This document shows, in pieces, positions 8,723-17,787 of a DNA stretch of 64,000 bases. This DNA comes from Pelomonas sp. Root1217. Lineage in GTDB: Bacteria; Pseudomonadota; Gammaproteobacteria; Burkholderiales; Burkholderiaceae_C. Location: contig NZ_LMDC01000001.1 in NCBI RefSeq assembly GCF_001425705.1, forward strand, positions 1,534,208-1,598,207, read 5' to 3'. The translations under genes were made by a program, and so were the position numbers. The notes beneath the pieces were generated by a model that saw nothing but the letters and a program-made list of their open reading frames with translations, was not told the origin of the DNA and did no database searches. Numbering within the stretch: position 1 is the stretch's first letter; every line of letters starts with the position of its first letter.

Positions 8723-11700
8723 ATGCTGAAGAAGATTCACGGCGGCACCCCGGTTTTGCGTTGGACGCCGCTCGCCCTGGCCATCTCCGCAGCGCTGGTG
8801 GGCCAGGCACACGCCCAGCAAGCCGCCGCGCCGGCCCAAGCCGCATCTGCGCCAGCGGCTGCTGCCAACGCCCAGCAGCTCGAGACCGTCACCGTCACCG
8901 GCATCCGCCGCTCCATCCAGAGCGCCATTGACCGCAAGCGCAATGCCTCCACCGTCAGCGACAGCATCGTTGCGGAAGATATCGACCAGTTCCCGGACAA
9001 GAACGTCGGCGAGGCGCTGTCGCGCATCACCGGCGTGCAGCTGTCGCGCTCGTTCGGCGAAGGCTCGCAGGTGTCCATCCGCGGCGTCGAGCCCGACCTG
9101 AACCGTGTCCAGATCAATGGCATGTCTGTGCTCGGAACCAATGGTGGCGCCGGTCGCGGCGCTGAGTTGCGTGAGCTGGCGTCGGAGCTGATCGCTTCCA
9201 TCGACGTCATCAAGGGCTCGACGGCCGACCTGACCGAAGGCGGCATCGGCGGCACTGTGGAGATCAAGACGCGCAAGCCGCTGGACTTCACCAAGCGCAC
9301 GATCGCCGGCACCCTGTCGGCCGAGCAAGGCAGCCTGCGCGGCGGCATGCAGCCGCGCGGCACGCTGCTGCTGGCCGACAAATTCCTGGACAACAAGCTG
9401 GGCCTGATGGCCAACCTGGTCTACGACAAGGTCTACACGCGCGGGGACTTTGCGCGCAACACGTCGTGGGCCTTCTTGCGCGACTGGGATTTCTCGGCCG
9501 ACAAGACCGTCACCAGCCTGAACGCCAACGCCGCGGCCGTGACCACCAAGGCCGGCTGTACCAGCCTGGCCACCGCTGACCAGGCGCCCTGCCTGAATCA
9601 GTGGTTCGACTACTCGCCGCGCATCTCGCGCTACGGCATCTGGACTCGCGACCACAAGCGCAGCTCCGCCGAACTGACCGCGCAATACCAGTTCACCAAA
9701 GACCTGGACGCCTACGTGAGCCACGAGGTCAACACGCAGGCGCAGCGGCTCAACGACATGAACTACGGCACCGACTTCTCGGCGGTGACGCGGCTGAACT
9801 CCGCTGGCAATGCGCCGGTCTACCGCGCCGACGGCACCGTGCAGACGGCCGGCACCTGCGTGGCCGCGCCCACGGCCAGCACGCCGGCCGGCATGGTGGT
9901 CGACAACCACCACGTCACGCAGTTCACCGTGGGCAACTGCCTGAACGTGGCCGGCCAGGGCGGCCAGGGCGCGTTCAGCACGTCGGCGCGCGACTTCGCT
10001 CTGGACATCAAGTCCAAGTACACGCAGGCCGGCTTCAAGTTCAAGAACGACAAGTGGCGCGTCGAAGGCCTGCTGGGGGACTCCACGTCGGACTACAAGA
10101 GCGAGAGCAATAACATCGTGCTGACGCAGAACGCGCCGGGCCTGGTTGTCAAGCTCGACGGCAGCCACCTGCCGCAGTTCACCTTCCCCAGCGCCTACAG
10201 CCCCGACAACGCGTCGTCCTATGTGCAGGCGCAGCTGCAGTACCGCCCGTCGGCCACAAAGAACACCGAGCGCCAGGGCAAGCTGGACTTCCAGTACAAC
10301 TTCGACCACAGCTTCTTCCAGAGCCTGTGGTTCGGCGGCCAGTTGCGCGAGTCCAGCTCGCGGCAGTTCAACGGCGGCGGCTATCTGGTACAGAACAATG
10401 GCCTCCTGAGCAACACCAACGAGGCCGTTGACATCAACGCCCGTACCGCCAACGTCAACCAGACCTTCATCTGGGACCCGCTCTACACGGGCACCGCGCA
10501 ACGCCCCAACGACGCGCAGACCTTCATCAACAGCGGTTTCAAGACCTCCTATGTGACAGGCGCGCGCATGCAGGAGATCGTCAACACGATCCGTACCAAG
10601 TCGCCTGGCACCTTCATGGGCGGCTATAGCGACGTCAGCGGCGTGCCCGCCAACTGGACGGCGCCGAGCTATGCGACGACGGCGTCGTCGGGCATCTTCG
10701 ACACCAGCGATTTCTCCCACAAATACCTCTACTCGACGCCCGGCAGCGACGGCAAGACCTATCCGCAAATCCCCGCCTTCGACGTCACCGAAAAGGTCAA
10801 GGCCGGCTATGTGCGGCTGGACTGGGGCACCGAGGTGATGGGCCTGCCGCTGGACGGAAACGTCGGCGTGCGCTATGCCCGCACCGACATGACCACGACC
10901 GGCCTGCAGACAGACCGCACCTGCGACCCGGCCGCCGTGTCGACCTGCTCGGTCCTCGTGAACGGCAACAAGGTGGTGTCGCTCAGCAACAGCTACAACG
11001 ACGTGCTGCCCAGCCTGAACGCCACGCTGCAGCTGATCAACGGCAAGCTGCTGGTGCGCGGCGGTGCGGCCAAGGTGATGGCGCGACCGGCGATCGACCT
11101 GCTGGCCCCCAACGTCACCTGCACGACTGGCAGCGGCTCCCCCGCGCGCCCGGGTGGCGACGGCACCGACGACTGCACGGCCGGCAACCCCAGCCTGAAG
11201 CCCTACCGCGCCACCAAGTACGACCTGAGCGTGGAGTACTACCCTGGCCGCGATACGCAGGTCAGCCTGGCCACCTTCCGGACCAACATCGGTACCTATG
11301 TCCGCAAGGGCGTCGTGAACCGCGGCGTCAACTTCTACGGCGACGGCCGCCTGTTCGACGTGACCCAGGCCGTCAACGGCGAGGGTGCCAAGACTCAGGG
11401 CCTGGAACTGGCGGGCCGCACGGCGCTGTCATTCCTGCCCGGCTTGTTCGGCAACCTCGGTGTCGACGCCAACTACACCCGCATGACGTTCAGCTACGCC
11501 AAGGGCAACGAACTCATCAGCCCGCTGGACGGCTCGGTGCTGCCGTATCCCGGCCTGTCGAAGAACTCCTACAACCTGGGCGTTTGGTACGACGACGGCG
11601 ACTTCAACGCCCGCCTGGCCTACGCCTACCGCGACAAGTACTACAGCGGCACCAACGACGTGTCGGGCAACCCGAACTTCAGCGACAAGACCGGCTACCT

Positions 11701-11866
11701 GGATGCCAAGATCCAGTGGAAGGCGACCAAGAACTTCACGCTGGCCCTGGAAGCCAAGAACCTGACCAACCAGGCCGAGCTGACCTATGCCGGCGACCTG
11801 GGCCGCCCCAACGAGTTGGCCTGGTCGGGCCGCCGCTACTACGTCACACTGGGCTACAAGCTCTGA
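8723..11866 (+). CDS. TonB-dependent outer-membrane receptor (oligosaccharide type)
   Basis: The protein is 1047 residues, the size of carbohydrate-type TonB receptors. The signal peptide (LALAISAALVGQAHA) is followed by an Ala/Gln-rich linker and a TonB-box-like ETVTVTGIRRS. The plug domain shows DQFPDKNVGEALSRITGVQ, SIRGVEPDLNRVQING and a GGIGGTVEIKTRKPLDF segment, then a 22-strand-type barrel ending in the aromatic YYVTLGYKL typical of outer-membrane insertion. No N-terminal signalling (STN) domain is seen. The start at 8723 was chosen for the signal peptide and GGAG nine bases upstream. The setting suggests import of RG-I or galacturonide oligomers across the outer membrane. It forms its own unit, closed by a strong terminator. 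Confidence 0.93.
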   Translation: MLKKIHGGTPVLRWTPLALAISAALVGQAHAQQAAAPAQAASAPAAAANAQQLETVTVTGIRRSIQSAIDRKRNASTVSDSIVAEDIDQFPDKNVGEALSRITGVQLSRSFGEGSQVSIRGVEPDLNRVQINGMSVLGTNGGAGRGAELRELASELIASIDVIKGSTADLTEGGIGGTVEIKTRKPLDFTKRTIAGTLSAEQGSLRGGMQPRGTLLLADKFLDNKLGLMANLVYDKVYTRGDFARNTSWAFLRDWDFSADKTVTSLNANAAAVTTKAGCTSLATADQAPCLNQWFDYSPRISRYGIWTRDHKRSSAELTAQYQFTKDLDAYVSHEVNTQAQRLNDMNYGTDFSAVTRLNSAGNAPVYRADGTVQTAGTCVAAPTASTPAGMVVDNHHVTQFTVGNCLNVAGQGGQGAFSTSARDFALDIKSKYTQAGFKFKNDKWRVEGLLGDSTSDYKSESNNIVLTQNAPGLVVKLDGSHLPQFTFPSAYSPDNASSYVQAQLQYRPSATKNTERQGKLDFQYNFDHSFFQSLWFGGQLRESSSRQFNGGGYLVQNNGLLSNTNEAVDINARTANVNQTFIWDPLYTGTAQRPNDAQTFINSGFKTSYVTGARMQEIVNTIRTKSPGTFMGGYSDVSGVPANWTAPSYATTASSGIFDTSDFSHKYLYSTPGSDGKTYPQIPAFDVTEKVKAGYVRLDWGTEVMGLPLDGNVGVRYARTDMTTTGLQTDRTCDPAAVSTCSVLVNGNKVVSLSNSYNDVLPSLNATLQLINGKLLVRGGAAKVMARPAIDLLAPNVTCTTGSGSPARPGGDGTDDCTAGNPSLKPYRATKYDLSVEYYPGRDTQVSLATFRTNIGTYVRKGVVNRGVNFYGDGRLFDVTQAVNGEGAKTQGLELAGRTALSFLPGLFGNLGVDANYTRMTFSYAKGNELISPLDGSVLPYPGLSKNSYNLGVWYDDGDFNARLAYAYRDKYYSGTNDVSGNPNFSDKTGYLDAKIQWKATKNFTLALEAKNLTNQAELTYAGDLGRPNELAWSGRRYYVTLGYKL

Positions 11867-11919
11867 CCTGATTTGAACTCCCGGGCCGGCATGGCCTCTG
11901 TGTTGCGCTGACCGCGCGC

Positions 11920-11952
11920 CGGCCCCCGCCTGAAGCTGGGGCCGCTTTTTTT
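11920..11952 (+). terminator. Rho-independent terminator after the TonB receptor
   Basis: A perfect 7-bp stem CGGCCCC / GGGGCCG (11920-11926, 11938-11944) with an 11-base loop is followed by C and seven T residues (11946-11952). It ends 10 bases before the PL11 start, so the PL11 promoter must overlap it or transcription must read through. Confidence 0.9.
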
Positions 11953-11962
11953 GACCGTCACC

Positions 11963-13795
11963 ATGAGTCTTCTGCGCCACCTCCTCGTCTGCTGCCTGTT
12001 GTTGGCCGGCGCCGCTCAAGCCCAGCCCAGGCAGATGGAGAGGCTGGATCGTGGCGTCGTTGCGTTGACGACGTCGTCCGGTGTCTTCGTCAGCTGGCGG
12101 CTGCTGGGCACCGAGCCGTCTGGCGTGCGCTTCAATGTCTACCGCGACGGCAAGCGCATCAACCACGAGCCGCAGGCGCTGACCAACCTTGTCGACGCCC
12201 AGGGCCGCAGCGACAGCCTCTACACCGTGCGCGCCATTGTGGGCGGCCAGGAGCAGCCTGCGTCCGCCGCCGTCGCGCCGTGGAGCCAGCCCTATCTGCG
12301 TGTGCCGCTGCAAAAGCCCGAAGGCGGCGTGACGCCCGACGGCGTGGCCTATCGCTACGAAGCCAACGACGGCACTGCGGCCGACCTGGACGGCGACGGC
12401 CAGTACGAACTGATCGTGAAGTGGCAGCCCACCAACGCTCATGACAACTCGCACAAGGGCCACACCGGCCACACGCTGCTGGACGCCTACAAGCTCGACG
12501 GCACGCGGCTGTGGCGCATCGACCTCGGCCAGAACATCCGCGCCGGCGCCCACTACACCAGCTTTCTGGCCTACGACTTCGACGGCGACGGCAAGGCCGA
12601 GCTCATGATGAAGACGGCCGACGGCACGGTGGATGGCACCGGCAAGGTGATTGGCGACGCCACGGCCGACTACCGCAACGAGGCTGGCTACGTGCTGGCC
12701 GGCCCCGAGTTCCTGACCGTCTTCAACGGCCTGACCGGCGCGGCCATGGCGACGGCGCCCTACACGCCGCCGCGCGGCGACGTGGCCGCCTGGGGCGATG
12801 CCTACGGCAACCGCGTCGACCGCTTCCTGGCCGGCGTGGCGTATCTCGACGGCAAGCGCCCGAGCGCTGTCTTCTCACGCGGCTACTACACCCGCGCCGT
12901 GCTGGCCGCGTGGGATTGGCGCGATGGCAAGCTGACGCAACGCTGGATATTCGACAGCGACAGCGACGCAGCGAGCAAGCCCGCCGCAGGCCAGGGCGCG
13001 CACTGGTTCTCGGTCGCCGACGTCAACGGCGACGGCCTGGACGACATCATCTACGGCGCTGCCGCCATCTCCGGCACCGGCAAGCTGCTCTACAGCACCG
13101 GCCTGTGCCACGGCGACGCGCTGCACGTCAGCGCCTTCGACCCGGCGCGCAAAGGCCAGCAAGTTTTCATGGTCCACGAGACTCCGCGTTGCTACGGCGA
13201 GCACGGCCTGGAGATGCACGATGCCGCCACCGGCAAGGTCTTGTGGAGCATGTCTGGCAAGAACACCGACGTGGGCCGCGGCGTCTGCTTCGACATCGAT
13301 CCGGCCTGGCCCGGCTCCGAATGCTGGGGCTCCGTCGGCGGCCTGATGAGTGCGGGCGGCAAGCTCATCAGCGAGCAGCACCCCAACCGCTACAACTTCG
13401 CCATCTGGTGGGACGGCGACCTGCTGCGCGAGTCACTGGACCACGTCGCCATCGACAAGTGGAACCCTGCCAGCTTCAAGTTCGAGAACCTGTTGAACGG
13501 CAAGACCTTCGGCGCCGCGTCCAACAACGGCACCAAGGGCAACCCGGTGCTGTCGGCTGACCTCTTCGGCGACTGGCGCGAGGAAGTCGTCTGGCGCAAC
13601 GAGGACAGCACGGCCCTGCTGGTCTTCTCGACGGCCGTGCCGACTGAGCACCGCCTCGTCACGCTGATGCACGACCCGCAATACCGCGTGCAGGTGGCCG
13701 CGCAGAACGCCGGCTACAACCAGCCGCCGCACACCAGCTTCCACCTCGGCCACGGGATGAAGCCGCCGCGCTACCTGCCGATCACGACGCCATGA
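11963..13795 (+). CDS. Rhamnogalacturonan lyase, family PL11
   Basis: The protein is 610 residues with a signal peptide (LLVCCLLLAGAAQA). It matches the YesW/Rgl11 type: an N-terminal fibronectin-like part (RGVVALTTSSGVFVSWRLLG, FNVYRDGKRI) followed by an eight-bladed propeller with calcium-type loops ADLDGDGQYELIVKW, YDFDGDGKAELMMKTADGT and ADVNGDGLDDIIYG. Conserved segments such as RGVCFDIDP, ECWGS and the terminal QPPHTSFHLG are intact. PL11 enzymes cleave the GalA-Rha backbone of RG-I by beta-elimination, leaving unsaturated galacturonate ends. It heads a tightly packed run of six genes; its stop overlaps the next start (ATGA at 13792). The family call is strong; endo or exo mode is not resolvable. 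Confidence 0.95.
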   Translation: MSLLRHLLVCCLLLAGAAQAQPRQMERLDRGVVALTTSSGVFVSWRLLGTEPSGVRFNVYRDGKRINHEPQALTNLVDAQGRSDSLYTVRAIVGGQEQPASAAVAPWSQPYLRVPLQKPEGGVTPDGVAYRYEANDGTAADLDGDGQYELIVKWQPTNAHDNSHKGHTGHTLLDAYKLDGTRLWRIDLGQNIRAGAHYTSFLAYDFDGDGKAELMMKTADGTVDGTGKVIGDATADYRNEAGYVLAGPEFLTVFNGLTGAAMATAPYTPPRGDVAAWGDAYGNRVDRFLAGVAYLDGKRPSAVFSRGYYTRAVLAAWDWRDGKLTQRWIFDSDSDAASKPAAGQGAHWFSVADVNGDGLDDIIYGAAAISGTGKLLYSTGLCHGDALHVSAFDPARKGQQVFMVHETPRCYGEHGLEMHDAATGKVLWSMSGKNTDVGRGVCFDIDPAWPGSECWGSVGGLMSAGGKLISEQHPNRYNFAIWWDGDLLRESLDHVAIDKWNPASFKFENLLNGKTFGAASNNGTKGNPVLSADLFGDWREEVVWRNEDSTALLVFSTAVPTEHRLVTLMHDPQYRVQVAAQNAGYNQPPHTSFHLGHGMKPPRYLPITTP

Positions 13796-14781
13796 GGTTC
13801 GTTGCACTGTTCCTGCTGGTGCTGTTGATCGGCTGCGCCACGCCTGAGCCCGCCCCGCGCCCGCTCTACCGCGACCCGGTGCTGGACGGCGCGGCCGACG
13901 TGTCGCTCGTCTTCAACCGCGGTCTGAAGCGCTGGGAGATGTTCTACACCAACCGCCGCGCGACGCTGCGGCTGGACGACCCCAAGGACGTGAGCTGGGT
14001 GCACGCCACGCCGATCGGCATCGCGACGACGGACGACGGCAACCACTGGCGCGCGGCTGGCGAGGCGAAGTTCCCTGCCGAGTGCACCGGCGCCACGTTG
14101 TGGGCGCCCGAGATCCAGGACTTCGACGGCGTGTACCACCTGTGGCTGACCATCGTGCCGGGCGTGCACAAGAGCTGGACCGGCGAGCGGCGCATCGAGC
14201 ACCTCACCAGCACGGACCTGCGCAACTGGACCTGCGCCGGCAAGGCGGACCTGGGCTCGCCCAAGGTCATCGACGCGTCCGTCATCCGCGCGCCGCAGGG
14301 CGGCTGGCGCATGTGGTTCAAGGACGAGCAGGGCGGCAGCAAGCTGAAGGTGGCTGACAGCCCCGACATGAAGACGTGGACCGTGCGCGGCCCGGTCAGC
14401 CAACTGCCCGGTGAAGGGCCGACGGCGTTCCAGTTCGCCGGCAAATGGTGGCTGGTGGCCGACCTGTGGAAGGGCTTGCTGGTGCTGCGCTCCGACGACG
14501 CCGAGCACTGGCAGGAGCAGCCCACGCGACCGCTGGCCGGCATCGGCGAGCACCCCACCGACCGCGCCAAGGGCCAGCACCCGGGCGTCACCGTTGTCGA
14601 CGGCCGGGCTTACCTCTTCTACTTCACGCACCAGAGCGGCGAGCCCGAAGCGAAGGCGGACGACCGCTGGCACCAGCGCACCGTCATCCAGGCAGCGGAG
14701 ATGAAGCTGCAGGACGGCTGGCTGACCGTGGACCGCAACGCGCCGCCGCCCGATCTGCGGTCTGCATTCAAGGCCCGCTGA
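13792..14781 (+). CDS. Lipoprotein, five-bladed beta-propeller glycosidase-like (GH43/GH32 superfamily fold)
   Basis: The protein is 329 residues. It starts with a short lipoprotein signal whose lipobox is LIGC (Cys15), so it is probably anchored to a membrane facing the periplasm. The rest repeats propeller-blade patterns: RDPVLDGAADVSLVFN, WEMFYTNRRA, LWAPEIQDFDGVYHLWLT, DASVIRAPQGGWRMWFKDE and HPGVTVVDGRAYLFYFTH. These resemble the GH43/GH32/GH130 superfamily, including the Asp-bearing first blade and WAPEI. It is not a textbook GH43, so the substrate is open. An ATGA overlap couples it to PL11, and TGATG couples it to GH115. Confidence 0.75.
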   Translation: MRFVALFLLVLLIGCATPEPAPRPLYRDPVLDGAADVSLVFNRGLKRWEMFYTNRRATLRLDDPKDVSWVHATPIGIATTDDGNHWRAAGEAKFPAECTGATLWAPEIQDFDGVYHLWLTIVPGVHKSWTGERRIEHLTSTDLRNWTCAGKADLGSPKVIDASVIRAPQGGWRMWFKDEQGGSKLKVADSPDMKTWTVRGPVSQLPGEGPTAFQFAGKWWLVADLWKGLLVLRSDDAEHWQEQPTRPLAGIGEHPTDRAKGQHPGVTVVDGRAYLFYFTHQSGEPEAKADDRWHQRTVIQAAEMKLQDGWLTVDRNAPPPDLRSAFKAR

Positions 14782-17195
14782 TGCGCGCGCTGCTGCTGGG
14801 TCTGTGGATCGGTCTGGCTGGCGCCGCGCAAGCCGGGCTCAACGTTGCAACCCAGGCCACGCCGAGCAGCGTGCCGCTCGACGGCGCCGTCATCATCGCC
14901 GCGCCGGATGCCGACCCGCTCGAAGCTTTCGTCGCCCGCGACCTCGCAGATGACCTGAAGCGCGTGGGCCTGCAAGCCAGCGTCGGCGGCAAGGGCGCCG
15001 TGCAGATTTGGGTCGGCACCGCGGGCCGCCATGCAGCCATCGACGCCGCCGGTCTGGACCTCAGCAAGCTCAAGGGCTGCTGGGAGTGTTTCCAGATCGC
15101 GCTGCTGCGCAATCCGAAGCCTGGTGTGAAGGCCGCCCTCGTCATCGCCGGCGCCGACCGCCGCGGCACGGCCTATGGTGTCTACACGCTGAGCCAGGCG
15201 CTGGGCGTGTCGCCCTGGCATTGGTGGGCGGACGTCGCGCCGCTCAAGCGAGGGCCGTTGCATGTCAGCCTGACCGAGCCGCTGAATGACGGCCCCGCCG
15301 TGAAGTACCGCGGCCTCTTCATCAACGACGAGGACTGGGGCCTGTTCCCTTGGGCCGCCCACTCCTTTGAGTCCGAGGCAGGCACCATCGGCCCGCGCAC
15401 CTACGAGCAGGTGTTCCGCCTGTTGCTGCGCCTGAAGGCCAACACGCTGTGGCCGGCCATGCACCAGGTGTCGGGTGCCTTCAATGCCAACCCGCGCAAC
15501 GCGGAGCTGGCGCAGCGCTACGGCATCGTCATGGGCTCCTCCCACGCCGAGCCGCTGCTGCGCAACAACGTCGCCGAGTGGAAGGCGCCGGCCGAGCAGT
15601 ACAACTACGCAACCCATCCTGAACAGGTGCGCGACTATTGGGCCGAGCGGCTGAAGACGAACGGCCGCTTCGACAACCTTTACACGCTGGGCATGCGCGG
15701 CATCCACGACTCCGGCATGCAGGGCGGCGGCACCGTGGCCGAGAAGCAGGCGCTGCTGAACAGCCTCATTGCCGGCCAGCGCGGGCTGTTGGCGAAGCAT
15801 GTGGGCGACCCGGCGGCGCTGCCTCAGGTTTTCGTGCCCTACAAGGAAGTGCTGCCTTTGCTGCCCGGCCTGGCCCTGCCCGACGACGTGACGCTGGTCT
15901 GGCCCGACGACAACTTCGGTTACCTCCGCCAGTTCCCGGATGCCACTCAGGCCAAGCGTTCGGGCGGCTCGGGCGTTTACTACCATCTGAGTTATCTCGG
16001 TGCGCCGCTGTCCTATCTGTGGCTGAGCACCACACCACCCGCACTCGTCGCCGAAGAAATGGGCCGCGCCTTCGATGCCGGCGTGCAGCGGCTGTGGATC
16101 GCCAACGCGGGCGACATCAAGCCGCACGAGGTCAACCTCAGCCACTGGTTTGACCTGGCCTGGAACCCGGCTGCCGTGCGCGCACAAGGGCAGGGCGCCT
16201 ACCTCCGTGAGCTGGCCGTGCGGCTGTTCGGCGTCGACGAGATCGCGTCGATCTGGGACGGCTACTACCGCGTCAACTTCGAGCGCCGGCCCGAGCACCT
16301 GCAGTTTCAACTGCCCGGCGAACGCGCGCGCCGCAGCGGCCTCGCGGCGGCAGCCGTCAACGAGCGTCTGATGCGCTTCGCCCAACTGCTGGCCGGGCTC
16401 GACGCCGTGCGCCCGCGCATTGCCGCCGCGCAGCGCGACGGCTTCTTCCAGCTCGTCGAGTACCCGCTGCGCGCCTCGGCGCTAGCCAATGAGCGCTTCT
16501 TCGCGCTGGAGCGCTACGCCGCGACGATGGAGCGCGACCCGGCCGGCGCCCGGACCATCGCTGCGCAGGCCGTGCGCGCGGACCAGCGCCTCAAGGCCTT
16601 GACCGCGCGCTACAACGCGGGCCGGTGGGCCGGCGTCCTTGCCGAGGAACCGGCCGACGGCTTGTGGACCAGCTACCGCCAGCAGGCGCCGTTGCTGCCG
16701 GCGGCGGGCCTGGGCGGCAGCGCTCCCGACGCACTGCGGGACCTGGCCCTCGCCTCGGCCGACCTCGCCCCGTTGCTGCTCGTCGAGCCCATCGCGCCGC
16801 TGCTGCGCGTCATCGCCGCCGAAGGCTGGCGCCTTGTAGCCGGCCTGGGCCGCGGCGACGGCGTGCTCGTCGCGCAACAGCCCGGCGCGCTGGTGACGCT
16901 GCAGGCGCCGGCGAGCGACGCGGCCTGCCTGCGCGTCCACGTGCTGCCGACCTATCCGCTCGCCACCGGAGAGCCCTGGCAGGCCGATGTACTTGTCGAC
17001 GGCCAGACCCACGCGCTGCGCTGGCCGCGCGGCCTGCAGGACGCCGTGTGGGGGCAGGGCGTGCTGGCCAACCGCATCACCGCGTCGCTGACGCTGCCCG
17101 AGCGCACCAGCCCGCTGCGCCTGCAGCTCAGGGCCGGCCAGCGCGACCTCATGTTCGATGGCGCGGAGCTGCTGCCCGGTGCCTGCCGCCCCTGA
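14781..17195 (+). CDS. GH115-family glycoside hydrolase (alpha-glucuronidase type)
   Basis: The protein is 804 residues with a signal peptide (LLLGLWIGLAGAAQA). Family GH115 is indicated by KYRGLFINDEDWGLFPWA, the LLLRLKANTLWPAMHQVSGAFN stretch, YGIVMGSSHAEPLLRNN, YTLGMRGIHDSGM, LVWPDDNFGYLRQ and GVYYHLSYLGAP. GH115 enzymes release glucuronic acid or 4-O-methylglucuronic acid from xylan or from arabinogalactan side chains. In this locus the latter, pectin-linked arabinogalactan, is the more likely target, but that is inference. It starts one base inside the preceding stop (TGATG). The C-terminal 200 residues are more variable and end in a beta domain. Confidence 0.9.
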   Translation: MRALLLGLWIGLAGAAQAGLNVATQATPSSVPLDGAVIIAAPDADPLEAFVARDLADDLKRVGLQASVGGKGAVQIWVGTAGRHAAIDAAGLDLSKLKGCWECFQIALLRNPKPGVKAALVIAGADRRGTAYGVYTLSQALGVSPWHWWADVAPLKRGPLHVSLTEPLNDGPAVKYRGLFINDEDWGLFPWAAHSFESEAGTIGPRTYEQVFRLLLRLKANTLWPAMHQVSGAFNANPRNAELAQRYGIVMGSSHAEPLLRNNVAEWKAPAEQYNYATHPEQVRDYWAERLKTNGRFDNLYTLGMRGIHDSGMQGGGTVAEKQALLNSLIAGQRGLLAKHVGDPAALPQVFVPYKEVLPLLPGLALPDDVTLVWPDDNFGYLRQFPDATQAKRSGGSGVYYHLSYLGAPLSYLWLSTTPPALVAEEMGRAFDAGVQRLWIANAGDIKPHEVNLSHWFDLAWNPAAVRAQGQGAYLRELAVRLFGVDEIASIWDGYYRVNFERRPEHLQFQLPGERARRSGLAAAAVNERLMRFAQLLAGLDAVRPRIAAAQRDGFFQLVEYPLRASALANERFFALERYAATMERDPAGARTIAAQAVRADQRLKALTARYNAGRWAGVLAEEPADGLWTSYRQQAPLLPAAGLGGSAPDALRDLALASADLAPLLLVEPIAPLLRVIAAEGWRLVAGLGRGDGVLVAQQPGALVTLQAPASDAACLRVHVLPTYPLATGEPWQADVLVDGQTHALRWPRGLQDAVWGQGVLANRITASLTLPERTSPLRLQLRAGQRDLMFDGAELLPGACRP

Positions 17196-17245
17196 CCGCA
17201 AGCAAGACTTCGACACCTTCAGTTGCAGCACCAAGGAATTGACCC

Positions 17246-17743
17246 ATGCTTAAAACACTCACCGCGAGCGTCCTCGTCACGTTTCTGCTGGTTCTGGGCG
17301 GCGCCGCTCACGCACAGACGAGCTGCGTCGCGGACTTCTCGGCGTTCGGCCAGGGGCGCATCACCGTCGAGATCAAGCCCAGGCAGGACGGGCGATTCGA
17401 CGCCGTGGTCAACGGCAGCACGACGAACGCGGGCTTGGTGCCCGTCGATGAGGCGATTCGCGCGGGCCTGAATCTCGCCGCCGATCCCCATGGCAAGGAG
17501 ATCGTGCAGTTCAATGCCTCCGAACGGTCCCTCGTGCACCTGCACGGTCTGCGTGAAGGCGCGGCGACCCGCGGCGTCATCACCCTGCCGTTCTCGCCCG
17601 CCGACGTGCGGCTGCTCAGGACGTTCGACCTCACCGGCAAGACCGACAAGTTCGGCGGCCAGGTCTTGCTGGAGGCCTTTGATGAGCAGGGCGCTTCGCT
17701 CGGCAAGGTGCTCCGACGCGTGTTCGTCGCAACCTGTCGATGA
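17246..17743 (+). CDS. Secreted protein of unknown function in the PL11 operon
   Basis: The protein is 165 residues with a clear signal peptide (LTASVLVTFLLVLGGAAHA). The mature part is about 140 residues with two cysteines, near the mature N-terminus (QTSCVADF) and at the extreme C-terminus (VATCR), suggesting a disulfide joining the ends. The pattern is beta-rich: GRITVEIKPRQDGRFDAVVNG, then FDLTGKTDKFGGQVLLEAFD. No catalytic motif is recognised. It lies 50 bases after GH115 and 44 bases before a GH43 lipoprotein, so it is probably co-expressed. A carbohydrate-binding or stabilising role is only a guess. Confidence 0.75.
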   Translation: MLKTLTASVLVTFLLVLGGAAHAQTSCVADFSAFGQGRITVEIKPRQDGRFDAVVNGSTTNAGLVPVDEAIRAGLNLAADPHGKEIVQFNASERSLVHLHGLREGAATRGVITLPFSPADVRLLRTFDLTGKTDKFGGQVLLEAFDEQGASLGKVLRRVFVATCR

Positions 17744-17787
17744 CCCCGCGAGCGGCTCCCTTCATCGACACTTGCCCTGCTGACCGC

